This document shows, one piece after another, positions 7,459-15,890 of a stretch of 55,227 nt of DNA (position 1 is its first letter; each line of letters opens with the position of its first letter). The notes below the pieces were generated by a model. It was not told the DNA's origin and did no database searches. It saw only the letters and a program-made list of their open reading frames with translations. The DNA lies in NCBI RefSeq assembly GCF_004421185.1, contig NZ_LXQB01000001.1, forward strand, positions 1 through 55,227, read 5' to 3'. The stretch comes from Methylacidiphilum sp. Yel (GTDB lineage: Bacteria; Verrucomicrobiota; Verrucomicrobiia; Methylacidiphilales; Methylacidiphilaceae). Both the position numbers and the translations under genes were made by a program.

Positions 7459-9054
7459 TCAACTAAAATAATTGAGATTAAGGGTTGGGAAAAGATTGTC
7501 GGTATATTCACAGTATTCGAGCAAGCTTTTGTTAATCTTTTGTTGGATAATTCCCTCGCAGAGTTCTGAAAAACGGTTCAGATGGGTAATGACTCGTAAA
7601 AAGGCATATTCTTTAGCAGTGGCCTTACTGATCAGAAAGGGCCAGTCGCTTGCTTGGGCAAGCAATAGCTCTCTTGCTGCCTGTTTCAAAGATCGAACAG
7701 TTTGTTTATTGCCATTTTTATATTTTCTGACGAGTTCCACTAGAAGATAAGCGGCCTCATGCAAATGCTGATAGATAAAATCGTTCGTTTCATTAAGCCA
7801 CATTTTGGAATATCCCTCGAGTCCCCAAGACGAATAGGTCGGACGGCAGATCTGCTGGGTAGGATAACGTTGGAGATATGCTAAAGGAGTGGTTAGCTCA
7901 AGGATTTCGCTCTGATGCGCTTTCTTTATTAGTTCTTTTAAAAAAAGCGGGCCTTCGAACCACCAATGACCGAAGAGTTCACAGTCGAAAGGACAAAGGA
8001 GAATGGGCTTAGTGAAAGTAGGGAATAGAGGGGCTGTTTTTTTAATTTCTTCTTCTCTTTTCATGATAAAATTTTCGGCATGTTCCTTAGCTCTTTCCTG
8101 GGCTTTTTTGGGATCATAGAGCGCCTTTTGTTCAGTTTTTCCTGTAATCCTGTGGTATTTGATACCTGTAAATTTCCTCTGTCCGGTAGGCAGGATATAG
8201 GGTCTAATGTACTCGAGGTCGGATTCAAAACCTAAATCCCAGTAGAACTCTCTATACACAGGATCTCCGGGATATCCTTCTTGAGCGCTCCATACTTCTT
8301 TGCTTGAAAGAGAGTCACGGCCAAAGGCAGCCGGACCAGAAGGAGTGTAGATTGGGGCAAAAAGCCCTAGAAAGGGACGAGGCTCAGAAAAAAGTAGGCC
8401 ATGCGCTTCCAGAACAAACCAGCGGATTTCGGCAGATTGAAGGAAAAATTCAATTCCTGGATAATAACCGCATTCGGGCAGCCAGAAGCCTTTAGGATAG
8501 GTCTGGAAGGAGTCAAAAAAACTCTCAATAGCCACAAAAATTTGGGCGTTAACCGCCTGTTCTGGATTTTTTAGCAGCGGCAAATACCCGTGTGTGGCCG
8601 AAGAGGTGGCCAGTTCTAAAAGGCTTTTTTCTTGGTATTTTTTAAACTGGCCAAGAATATCTTCAGCATACGCTTCTGTAAAACTCTTCCAGACATTCTG
8701 AAATCTTTCCTTATAAAATTTCGCAAGCATCAATCTTTCAGGATCAGTTGCGGCATACCGCTCTATTTCTTTAGAGCAAAGCTCGATCCGTTGTAGAAGG
8801 TAGCGTTTGTAGCGTTGGATAAGCAGGGGATCCTTTAGCATGGCACAGAGGGTTGGACTTAAGGAAAGGGTCAGTTTACACCGAATCGCCCCCTGATAAA
8901 GTTCTTCAAGTATCCACAAAAGCGGAATATAACATTCGGTGATTGCTTCAAAGAGCCAATCTTCTTCTAAAACCTCCTCCTTATCAGGATGACGCACAAA
9001 GGGTAGGTGCGCATGCAGTAGCAATGCTAGATAGCCCAGAGGGGATGATTTCAT
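7459..9054 (-). CDS. Glycoside hydrolase family 57 protein, probable 1,4-alpha-glucan branching enzyme
   Basis: 531 aa from the ATG at 9054, which has an AGAG tract 8-10 bases upstream; the frame also reaches a TTG two codons earlier. GH57 signatures are ALLLHAHLPFVRHP near the N-terminus, the nucleophile Glu in FWLPECGYYPG (about residue 194) and the acid/base Asp in LLCPFDCELFGHWW (about residue 357). Length and order match the GH57 branching enzymes of thermophiles, which introduce alpha-1,6 branches into glycogen-like glucan in the cytoplasm. The upstream DUF4912 gene is 37 bases away on the same strand, consistent with a glycogen-related pair. Amylase activity is the alternative. Confidence 0.88.
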   Translation of the reverse strand: MKSSPLGYLALLLHAHLPFVRHPDKEEVLEEDWLFEAITECYIPLLWILEELYQGAIRCKLTLSLSPTLCAMLKDPLLIQRYKRYLLQRIELCSKEIERYAATDPERLMLAKFYKERFQNVWKSFTEAYAEDILGQFKKYQEKSLLELATSSATHGYLPLLKNPEQAVNAQIFVAIESFFDSFQTYPKGFWLPECGYYPGIEFFLQSAEIRWFVLEAHGLLFSEPRPFLGLFAPIYTPSGPAAFGRDSLSSKEVWSAQEGYPGDPVYREFYWDLGFESDLEYIRPYILPTGQRKFTGIKYHRITGKTEQKALYDPKKAQERAKEHAENFIMKREEEIKKTAPLFPTFTKPILLCPFDCELFGHWWFEGPLFLKELIKKAHQSEILELTTPLAYLQRYPTQQICRPTYSSWGLEGYSKMWLNETNDFIYQHLHEAAYLLVELVRKYKNGNKQTVRSLKQAARELLLAQASDWPFLISKATAKEYAFLRVITHLNRFSELCEGIIQQKINKSLLEYCEYTDNLFPTLNLNYFS

Positions 9055-9091
9055 TAGCAATCTCTAGCTGTAAGCCAATAGCCTTTAAGAG

Positions 9092-10300
9092 TCAAGGAGA
9101 AGGAAAAAAGGATAGAGCATCCGGGAAAGGTCGACTGAAACGGGAAAAGAACAAAACGAGCTTTTCTGTCTGTAGATTTTCTTGGTCAAAGGCTTCAATG
9201 GGAACTTCATAAATGCCATCGGCAAAATCGAACCGAAAAGTAAAAGAGCCATCTTCAGCTATTTGTATTTTTTTATTGTCGACTTTTAGGAGGGCATTTG
9301 GGGAAGTTTTGCCTCGGATAACAAGTTCAACTTCTAGTTCCAAAGGAAAATGCCGGGTTTCAGAGGGTTCATTCTGTGGGAACGATCCCTCTTTTGTTTC
9401 AAATCCAAAAGAAGCAGGCCAAAGGAACTGGAGAGGAAAGTCTTTGAGTTGGAACCACGGAAAGAATTCAAAGCTAGAGAATTCTTTTAGGGGAGCAGAA
9501 GGGGGAATGGGAGAAGCATACGAACTAGTTAATGAGGAGTCTTGGGGGAAGAGAAAATTTTGAATCGCATCTAGAAAAGAGAAAAGATCGCTTGTTTGTT
9601 CTGAGGATTGGATCACAGATTCTTTTTCAGTGAGGAGCTGGTGGATTTTCGGAGGAGGAAGCTCAAAGGCCTCGGCGAGGGTTTCTTTTTTAATGCCTTT
9701 TTTTGTGGCTTTTTGGATAAGCTTTTGAAAAGAAAGCTGTGGGGGGAGTGTTGCCAGTCTTATTTCGTTTTTTGCAGAGAAAGAAAGAGCAGGGGTATGA
9801 GCTTCGGGAGATTTGGCAATGAGGATAAAATGCGTACTGCTGCTAATATAGAACCCAATTTCAGCATGGTAGCGGGTGTTGGGTTTTGCTTTAGTATAAT
9901 AGATTCTATGCGTTGACTCTTCTAATGGCAGTTCTGCTTCCAATTGAGAGCCATTACTAACCAACCGAAATACCCAACGGCTCTTTTCGAAAGCCCTGAA
10001 GGCATTTTGATCCATAATCCAGTAGGCATGTAAGGAATGTGGGTCTACTGCAAAAAGATAGAAAAAGAGCTGTTTTCTCCCAGTCTTTGGAAGCGAAGCA
10101 AGAATATGAGGAAAAGAAGAGGGTTGGGCTGCGGTAGATAATTGGGTTTCTTTTTGCGTTTTTCCTTGACCTTTGGAGCTGAAAACTGCTTTGGTCTTTA
10201 AAAGAATATTCTTTTTAGCTCCATGTGGTAAAGGAGGGTGGCTGGGAGTAAAGTGTTTTATTTTTTTTCCAGTTTTTTTCGACATATTATTGAGATCCAC
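9092..10300 (-). CDS. DUF4912 domain protein next to GH57 enzyme
   Basis: 402 aa from a GTG start; an ATG at 10285 is an alternative. The N-terminal 50 residues are basic and low-complexity. A DUF4912 domain follows at about 75-190 (LFFYLFAVDPHSLHAYWIM; PNTRYHAEIGFY). The C-terminal 80 residues look like an Ig-like beta domain (ELVIRGKTSPNALLKVDNKK; EDGSFTFRFDFADG). DUF4912 has no established activity, but it recurs beside GH57 branching enzymes, and the beta domains could bind glucan. No secretion signal is visible. It sits just upstream of the GH57 gene and is presumably co-transcribed. Confidence 0.8.
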   Translation of the reverse strand: MDLNNMSKKTGKKIKHFTPSHPPLPHGAKKNILLKTKAVFSSKGQGKTQKETQLSTAAQPSSFPHILASLPKTGRKQLFFYLFAVDPHSLHAYWIMDQNAFRAFEKSRWVFRLVSNGSQLEAELPLEESTHRIYYTKAKPNTRYHAEIGFYISSSTHFILIAKSPEAHTPALSFSAKNEIRLATLPPQLSFQKLIQKATKKGIKKETLAEAFELPPPKIHQLLTEKESVIQSSEQTSDLFSFLDAIQNFLFPQDSSLTSSYASPIPPSAPLKEFSSFEFFPWFQLKDFPLQFLWPASFGFETKEGSFPQNEPSETRHFPLELEVELVIRGKTSPNALLKVDNKKIQIAEDGSFTFRFDFADGIYEVPIEAFDQENLQTEKLVLFFSRFSRPFPDALSFFPSP

Positions 10301-10462
10301 AGTCTAATAACTTGAGGAAGGAAAAAGAATACTTATTTTTGATGATTACAACGCCCATGGAATCCAAAGTTACTTAATTAAAAAAAAATTTTGAATTTTT
10401 TTTTCCTATAAACAAAAAGACTTTTCTATCGACGAAAAGCTAAACCATTAAAAAGGGAGAAT

Positions 10463-11551
10463 GTGATTAAGTCAATGAACACTTTTCGTTATCGAAAAGT
10501 TTTACTCCTTTTTTTCTTGACTTTTTTCTTTTTAAAGGTTGAGCTTTATGCTCCATTGGTCTGGAGACCAGGAGAAGGTTGGGTGGATGAAAGTACAGGA
10601 ACGGGTCTTTCTGCTTCCAGTTCCAGGGATCAGCTCAATTTAGCCAAAAAGTTTGAAGAAGCCAAAGATTATGACAACGCCTTGAAAGCGTATCGGATTC
10701 TCATTAGGAAATGGCCCTATGCAGTGTTTGCTCCCGAAGCACAATTCCGTATTGGACAATGTCTAGAAAAAAAGGGGGATTTTCTTGGAGCCAATAAGGC
10801 CTACGATCGGATGATCCAGAAATATCCTTCATCAAGTTTTTTCGAACAGGCGCTGGAAAGAAAATTGGCTATTGGTAATCTTTATCTCGCAGGTGAACCC
10901 AAACGGTTGTTTAATATCCCCATGGGTTCCGGACTGGATATCGCAGCGGATATTTTTGAAAGCATTATTCGGGCGGCTCCTTATGGTCGTTTTGCTCCAC
11001 AGGCAGAATTTCAGCTTGGCTTGACGCGGATTAAACAAAAAAAATTTACCGATGCGATCGCAACTTTTAATCGTCTGCTTGATAAATATCCCAATCATTC
11101 CCTAGCGGATGATGCCCAGTATGAAATTGGGTATACGTGGTATATCGCCTCACAGGCTGCTGAATACGATCAGAGTGCAACCGAAAAGGCGATTGAGGGT
11201 TTTGAAGATTACATTGTTCGGTATCCTTCGGGGGATAAGGTAGAAGCGGCTAAAGCCCATATTGCCGAACTTAAGGGAAAGTCCACTTTGGGCAGTTTTC
11301 ATATTGCCCAGTATTATGAAAAGGCTAAAAATTTCAAAGCCGCCTACATTTATTATAGTGATGTGATCAAACAGAACCCCACCTCGGATCAGGCAAAAAT
11401 TGCTGAGCAAAAAATTATCCAACTGCGGCCTCTGGTTGCCAAAGATTTGGGATTGCCTTCTTTAACCTCTAATCCCCCTTCTGCGCCTTCTCCCAATGGG
11501 AACGCCGCTTCTTCTTCCTCTGAAACCCAGCAAACGAAAGGAACCCCTTAA
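10463..11551 (+). CDS. bamD: Outer-membrane assembly TPR protein, BamD/YfiO-like
   Basis: 362 aa from a GTG; AAGGGAG lies just upstream. A hydrophobic segment (VLLLFFLTFFFLKVELYA) serves as export signal, without an obvious lipobox cysteine. Tetratricopeptide units follow: AKDYDNALKAYRILIRKWP, KGDFLGANKAYDRMIQKYP, QKKFTDAIATFNRLLDKYP and KNFKAAYIYYSDVIKQNP. The spacing and the alternating APEAQFRIG/ADDAQYEIG helices are typical of BamD, the lipoprotein partner of BamA in beta-barrel insertion. The C-terminal 35 residues are Ser/Pro-rich. The stop overlaps the lptE start (TAATG). The missing lipobox leaves some doubt about anchoring. Confidence 0.85.
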   Translation: MIKSMNTFRYRKVLLLFFLTFFFLKVELYAPLVWRPGEGWVDESTGTGLSASSSRDQLNLAKKFEEAKDYDNALKAYRILIRKWPYAVFAPEAQFRIGQCLEKKGDFLGANKAYDRMIQKYPSSSFFEQALERKLAIGNLYLAGEPKRLFNIPMGSGLDIAADIFESIIRAAPYGRFAPQAEFQLGLTRIKQKKFTDAIATFNRLLDKYPNHSLADDAQYEIGYTWYIASQAAEYDQSATEKAIEGFEDYIVRYPSGDKVEAAKAHIAELKGKSTLGSFHIAQYYEKAKNFKAAYIYYSDVIKQNPTSDQAKIAEQKIIQLRPLVAKDLGLPSLTSNPPSAPSPNGNAASSSSETQQTKGTP

Positions 11552-12084
11552 TGACACATCGAAGAGCGATCTTTTGGCTATGGATTGTGGGTTTTTTCTT
11601 TTGTATTGGTGTTGTTGGATGTTCGGGTGGGTACCGGCTTGGTAGTATTGGCGGACCAGCGATTCAGGGGATCAAGACGATTTATGTCCCGACGGTGAAA
11701 AACAAGACGGTTATTCCGGGGTTGCAATCGATGGTGACCAATGAGATCATCAGGGCTATCGATAATGATGGGACCATGCAAACATCTAGGAATGTTGATG
11801 CGGATGCTGAACTAGATGTGACAATTGTAGATTTCAACAGAGTCATCCTCAGGCCTGAAATTCTGGATCCTTTTACTACCGCTGAATACAAGCTCATTAT
11901 TACTGCTTCGGTCACCTTAATTAATAGGAAGCTTGGCAGAGCAACGATAAAGGGGGCTCAGGTCAGCGGCTCTTCCTATTATTTTACCCAAACAAACATG
12001 CCTGAAGCCCAAAGGCAAGATCTTCCGTTAGTCGCAGAAGATTTGGCCAATCGGATCGTTAATCTATTGACAGAAGGCTGGTAA
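11551..12084 (+). CDS. lptE: LPS-assembly lipoprotein LptE-like
   Basis: 177 aa. The signal sequence ends in a lipobox (VVGCSGGY), with Cys24 as the lipidation site. The mature part begins YRLGSIGGPAIQGIKTIYVP, which matches the LptE-type lipoproteins that plug the LptD barrel and help place lipopolysaccharide in the outer leaflet. The start codon shares a base with the bamD stop, so the two envelope-biogenesis genes are translationally coupled. Confidence 0.85.
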   Translation: MTHRRAIFWLWIVGFFFCIGVVGCSGGYRLGSIGGPAIQGIKTIYVPTVKNKTVIPGLQSMVTNEIIRAIDNDGTMQTSRNVDADAELDVTIVDFNRVILRPEILDPFTTAEYKLIITASVTLINRKLGRATIKGAQVSGSSYYFTQTNMPEAQRQDLPLVAEDLANRIVNLLTEGW

Positions 12085-12285
12085 ATATTCTGAATAACTG
12101 AGCCTTTGGAGATCCAGAACGCTCTTGCTTTTTTTTTCTGCGAAAGGAAAAACAAGCTAAGTAGGTCTCAATAGAAAACTTTCTTTTTTTGATTGATCCT
12201 TGGGATGGAAAGGTCCGCTGGCTGATTAGCAAGAGTGAGTATTTTATTCTGGAGAAGATAGGCTTTCTTGTGCATTTAGTAGAGA

Positions 12286-13314
12286 ATGAAAGCAGTGAGG
12301 ATTCATACTTTTGGACTTGATGGACTTGCCATGGTTGATCTGGCGGATCCAATGGAACCCAAAGACAAAGAAATTCTGGTACGGCTTCAGGCGGTTTCTT
12401 TGAACTATAGGGATTTGTTGATGGTAAAAGGCCTGTATAATCCCGATCAAGCTTTGCCTTTGATCCCCTGCTCTGATGGAGCGGGCGAAGTGGTGGCCGT
12501 AGGCAAAGCGGTCCAGTCCTTTCGACCTGGGGATAGAGTTGTTGGAACTTTTTTTCAAGACTGGTTAGCTGGTCCTTTCGAAAAAAAATACGGTCAATCG
12601 GTGCTGGGCGGCCCTCTTGATGGTACCCTTGCTGAATATATCTTTTTGAAAGAAGAGGGGGCGCTACCGATTCCTAAAAATCTTAGTTTTGAAGAAGCGG
12701 CTACGCTACCTTGTGCCGCACTGACAGCCTGGAATGGGATTGTGGAAGAAGCAGCCCTCTCTCCTGGACAAACCGTCGTGGTGCAGGGCAGTGGAGGCGT
12801 AAGCCTTTTTTCCTTGCAATTTGCGATGGCCTGTGGGGCTCAAGTGATCTTTCTGTCACGGAGTGAAGAAAAAATAGAAAAAGCAAAAAAACTGGGAGCC
12901 AAGGAGGGCATACATATCACTAAAGAGAAGAATTGGCATAAAAAAGTTCGGGAACTGACCGAGGGAAGGGGTGCAGATGTACTGATCAATGTCCTGGGTG
13001 GGGATTTGGAGGAAAGCATTAAGGCTGTCAAACATGGAGGAATGATATGTTCGATTGGGATTTTGATTGGATCAAAAGCCCAGATTGATGTGGTTTCTCT
13101 TCTTATGAGACAAGCAAAAATCCATGGGATCTATGTGGGTAACCGGCTTATGTTTGAGGCGATGAATAGAGCCATTACAACATTGGGAATTAAACCGCTG
13201 ATCGATACCGTCTTTCCTTTTTCTCAATATAAGGAGGCTTTTCTGCGTTTAGAAAGTGGCGAGCATTTTGGAAAGATTGTCCTTCGGTTAGGCGATACAT
13301 CAGGAGGTTTATAA
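12286..13314 (+). CDS. NAD(P)-dependent alcohol dehydrogenase / quinone oxidoreductase, MDR family
   Basis: 342 aa medium-chain dehydrogenase. The N-terminal GroES-like domain contains NYRDLLMVKGLY and the segment LIPCSDGAGEVVAVG. The Rossmann domain carries the cofactor loop VQGSGGVSLFSLQFA. The usual cluster of four structural-zinc cysteines is not visible, which favours the quinone oxidoreductase-like side of the family. The gene stands alone between the lptE gene and the convergent thiD; the substrate is unknown. Its 3' end shares a short hairpin with thiD. Confidence 0.85.
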   Translation: MKAVRIHTFGLDGLAMVDLADPMEPKDKEILVRLQAVSLNYRDLLMVKGLYNPDQALPLIPCSDGAGEVVAVGKAVQSFRPGDRVVGTFFQDWLAGPFEKKYGQSVLGGPLDGTLAEYIFLKEEGALPIPKNLSFEEAATLPCAALTAWNGIVEEAALSPGQTVVVQGSGGVSLFSLQFAMACGAQVIFLSRSEEKIEKAKKLGAKEGIHITKEKNWHKKVRELTEGRGADVLINVLGGDLEESIKAVKHGGMICSIGILIGSKAQIDVVSLLMRQAKIHGIYVGNRLMFEAMNRAITTLGIKPLIDTVFPFSQYKEAFLRLESGEHFGKIVLRLGDTSGGL

Positions 13315-13322
13315 AAAACCTC
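13304..13322. terminator. Possible bidirectional terminator between MDR gene and thiD
   Basis: A 7-bp perfect stem, GAGGTTT (13304-13310) with AAACCTC (13316-13322), and a 5-base AT-rich loop span the 6-base gap between the two convergent stop codons. There is no long U tract on either side, so it may be weak. Confidence 0.45.
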
Positions 13323-14094
13323 ATTGTGGAGGCAAAAAATAAAAGGGACCGATTTGTATTTCTCTTTTTATTTTCTCATAGAGGGTGTGTTTGGCTCTTT
13401 CTACAGCTTTAGGTACCTCCAACCCTTGGGCAAGAAAAACAGCAATCATGGAAGCCATAGAACATCCCGTTCCATGGGGATTGGCAGAAAAAATCCGTGG
13501 CAATTCAAACGAGTAGGTTTTGCCATTGTGGTGGAGCACATCGAGTGTCGTTTTCCCTTGAAGATGCCCGCCTTTGATCATAAAGGAGGTGCCGTACTGT
13601 TCGGCCAAGTCTTGAGCTACTCTGGGTAAGTCTTCGGGACCTTCAATGATAAAACCGCTCAATATTTCGGCTTCTTCTATGTTGGGAGTGACGATTGTGG
13701 CTAAGGGAAAAAGGTTTTTAGGCAGTTCTTCTTCCATTCCAGGTTCGGCAAGGGGATCTCCGTTTCCGGCAGCCAGCACCGGATCAATGACTATGGGAGC
13801 TTTAATGCGAAACTTCTGAATGAATTCCGCAATTTTTTCTGGAAGTTCCTTTTTGTAGAGCATCCCAATTTTGATTGCTGAGATCGGAAAAAAGTCTAGA
13901 ATGGAATGAAACTGAGATTCAATAATCGAAAAGGGGAGGGGATAGAGGGATTCCACACGGCCAGGATGCTCGGCCACAATGCTGGTTATAATGGTTGTCC
14001 CATAGGCTCCAAGGTTTGTAACAGTTTTTAAATCGCCTTGTATGCCAGCTCCGCAACTACAATCAGATCCTCCAATAATAAGTATTCCAATCAT
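13321..14094 (-). CDS. thiD: Hydroxymethylpyrimidine/phosphomethylpyrimidine kinase
   Basis: 257 aa ribokinase-fold kinase of thiamine biosynthesis, which phosphorylates HMP and then HMP-P to HMP-PP. Visible hallmarks are GGSDCSCGAGIQGDLKT at the N-terminus, VIDPVLAAGNGDPL, and the anion-hole/catalytic motif PHGTGCSMASMIA near the C-terminus (Asp replaced by His before GTGC in the usual GTGDT/GTGC pattern). No TPP riboswitch can be seen in the 59 bases between it and apaG. Convergent with the preceding gene. Confidence 0.92.
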   Translation of the reverse strand: MIGILIIGGSDCSCGAGIQGDLKTVTNLGAYGTTIITSIVAEHPGRVESLYPLPFSIIESQFHSILDFFPISAIKIGMLYKKELPEKIAEFIQKFRIKAPIVIDPVLAAGNGDPLAEPGMEEELPKNLFPLATIVTPNIEEAEILSGFIIEGPEDLPRVAQDLAEQYGTSFMIKGGHLQGKTTLDVLHHNGKTYSFELPRIFSANPHGTGCSMASMIAVFLAQGLEVPKAVERAKHTLYEKIKREIQIGPFYFLPPQ

Positions 14095-14153
14095 CTTGTT
14101 AGATCCTACAAATAAGATAAAATGGATACACAGAAAAACAAATAAAGATTCAA

Positions 14154-14540
14154 ATGGAAGAATTTTTAAAAGTCAATGAGATCAAAGTGATTATTGAACA
14201 TCTCGAATATGAACGCTCCAAAAGCCTTTCTTCCAATTATCTTTATGTCTGTTTTTATTATATTTCGATTCTGAATTTTAGCCCCAAAACAGTGCTCTTA
14301 AAAGGTAGAAAATGGATAGTAACCAATGATTTAGGTGAAAAAACGGTCATTGAAGGCCTTGGGATTGTTGGGACTTATCCAAGGTTGAAGATGGGAGAAA
14401 AGTTCCGTTATTCAAGCCACCATTTCTATTCGAGACCTAGTGTCGTCGAAGGCTCTTATTTTGGCATTAATTCAGAAGGCTCTCTGATTGTGATCCCTAT
14501 CCCTAAGTTTGCTCTTTTGATTCCTGAAGATATTATTTAG
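14154..14540 (+). CDS. apaG: ApaG-domain (DUF525) protein
   Basis: 128 aa. It has the immunoglobulin-like ApaG fold pattern: YLYVCFYYISILNFSPKTVLLKGRKWIV, then a glycine-rich turn (EGLGIVGTYPRL), GEKFRYSSHHF and a final IPKFALLIP. ApaG proteins bind pyrophosphate or metal in some members but have no firm enzymatic role. Divergent from thiD with a 59-base gap. Confidence 0.88.
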   Translation: MEEFLKVNEIKVIIEHLEYERSKSLSSNYLYVCFYYISILNFSPKTVLLKGRKWIVTNDLGEKTVIEGLGIVGTYPRLKMGEKFRYSSHHFYSRPSVVEGSYFGINSEGSLIVIPIPKFALLIPEDII

Positions 14541-15101
14541 CCGATTGAGCCTTCTGACATAGACTTTTTGCCTACGCATTGGCTCTTTTTTAAGTAAGTT
14601 AAAAGGACCCTTAATAAAGGGCGTGTGGTGACTTTTAAATGAAAATCCAAAATTAAATGAAAAAATTTTGAACAAATCCCATTTTATTCTATTTTTTTAT
14701 AGCGGGATATAAATCAAGAGGCCTGCGGGGGTTAGTGAATGGAATGTTATCACTCAGTTGGTGGCTAAAAACAGCTACAAGAGCCAAAAAAGAAGGTATA
14801 AGATTGAAGGGCAATTCAATACAATATGAATCCAGTATGGATGAAAGAGAAGGAATAATTAGCCCGCTTACATTCCTTCTTTTAGAGAATGCGTTTTTTC
14901 CTGCACGCACAGGCAGGAAAGACCATAACAGGCCTTCTCTCTTTTTTTTCTTGGGACTATTCTTTATTTTAGCCCTTTGGAAAGGTGTTTACCCAAACCG
15001 GTTCTCCTCATTTGTTTTTTCTCAGATGAAAAGAAGGGAACCATCCGCAGCCAATAATGATCCTCATCCAACAGCTGGATTCCTTAAGAAAGGAAACAAC
15101 A
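14541..15101. other. Gene-free stretch upstream of the RRM gene, with one strong hairpin
   Basis: 561 bases in which no protein family, tRNA or mobile-element end was recognised. A reading frame is open from 14735 on the plus strand but has no recognisable content and runs into the RRM gene in another frame. The clearest structure is an 8-bp perfect inverted repeat, TTTCCTGC (14897-14904) and GCAGGAAA (14913-14920), with an 8-base loop, about 180 bases before the RRM gene start. It could be a leader structure for that gene. Confidence 0.4.
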
Positions 15102-15824
15102 ATGAAAGATCGTCAATTAAGAAGTACTTACAGAAAGGATTCTTCTCGAAGATATTCCAGAAAAAATCGGTATGCCTTACGTTCGGAAGAAACAAAAAAA
15201 GTCAAAACTTCTTTTTGGAAGAGTTTAAAAGAAAAGATTTCCTCGTATTTTGGAAATCTTTTTGGTTCTCACCCGACCAAATCAGTTGCTCTTACAAAAC
15301 AAACTGATAAAAAGGAGGAGACAAAAACCGAAGAGAGGAAAGCTCCAGAGAAGTCTTATACAGAAGCAAAGGCTCTAAGCAAACCGACTGTGACTAAATC
15401 CAAAGAGCAGGGAGCGACCTATAAGGAGTGGTCACCTAAGGCTACAGTGGATCAAGGGACTGAGCCTACCGAAGCAAAAACAGTTACGGAGAGCCTAGAA
15501 GAACAAAAAGAAGCTCAGAGCCCACCTCCTGCACCGTCTATCGAAGAGCTTGTTACTTCCAACAAACTCTACGTGGGTAATCTTCCCTACAATTTAACGG
15601 ATAGCGATCTATTTGAGATTTTTGCCAAAGTCGGACCAATAAAAAATGTGGAGATTATTCGAGATAGAAGGACGAATCGTACCAAAGGTTTTGGGTTTGT
15701 AGAAATGGCAGATCTTGATTCCGCTCGCAAAGCCGTGACTATTCTCAATAGAATAGAGGTTATGGGCAGACGCATAATCGTCACTGGGGCGAAATCCGAA
15801 AAGAAAGATTCCACCCAGGAATAA
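15102..15824 (+). CDS. RNA-binding protein with C-terminal RRM and long basic, low-complexity N-terminus
   Basis: 240 aa from an ATG preceded by AAAGGA at 7 bases; the frame also reaches an ATG at 15057 with no such site. Residues about 165-235 form an RNA recognition motif: RNP2 is KLYVGNLPY and RNP1 is KGFGFVEM. The first 150 residues are unlike ordinary bacterial RRM proteins, which are about 90 aa: a Lys/Arg/Ser-rich head (residues 1-60) followed by a Lys/Glu/Thr-rich linker. RRM proteins of bacteria bind single-stranded RNA and are often cold-inducible. The extended tail could add non-specific RNA contacts; that is inference. Confidence 0.87.
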   Translation: MKDRQLRSTYRKDSSRRYSRKNRYALRSEETKKVKTSFWKSLKEKISSYFGNLFGSHPTKSVALTKQTDKKEETKTEERKAPEKSYTEAKALSKPTVTKSKEQGATYKEWSPKATVDQGTEPTEAKTVTESLEEQKEAQSPPPAPSIEELVTSNKLYVGNLPYNLTDSDLFEIFAKVGPIKNVEIIRDRRTNRTKGFGFVEMADLDSARKAVTILNRIEVMGRRIIVTGAKSEKKDSTQE

Positions 15825-15890
15825 AATCTCTTAAAAGAAAGCTAGATCCCTATCTTTTTGGAACAAAGGCCATGGGGCCACCATTGAGCT

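Noticed and set aside
14095-14153. TPP riboswitch before thiD
   Set aside because: The gap is only 59 bases and lacks the conserved thi-box sequences.
14735-15307. 190-codon plus-strand frame upstream of the RRM gene
   Set aside because: No recognisable domain, no ribosome site, and it overlaps the well-supported RRM gene in another frame.
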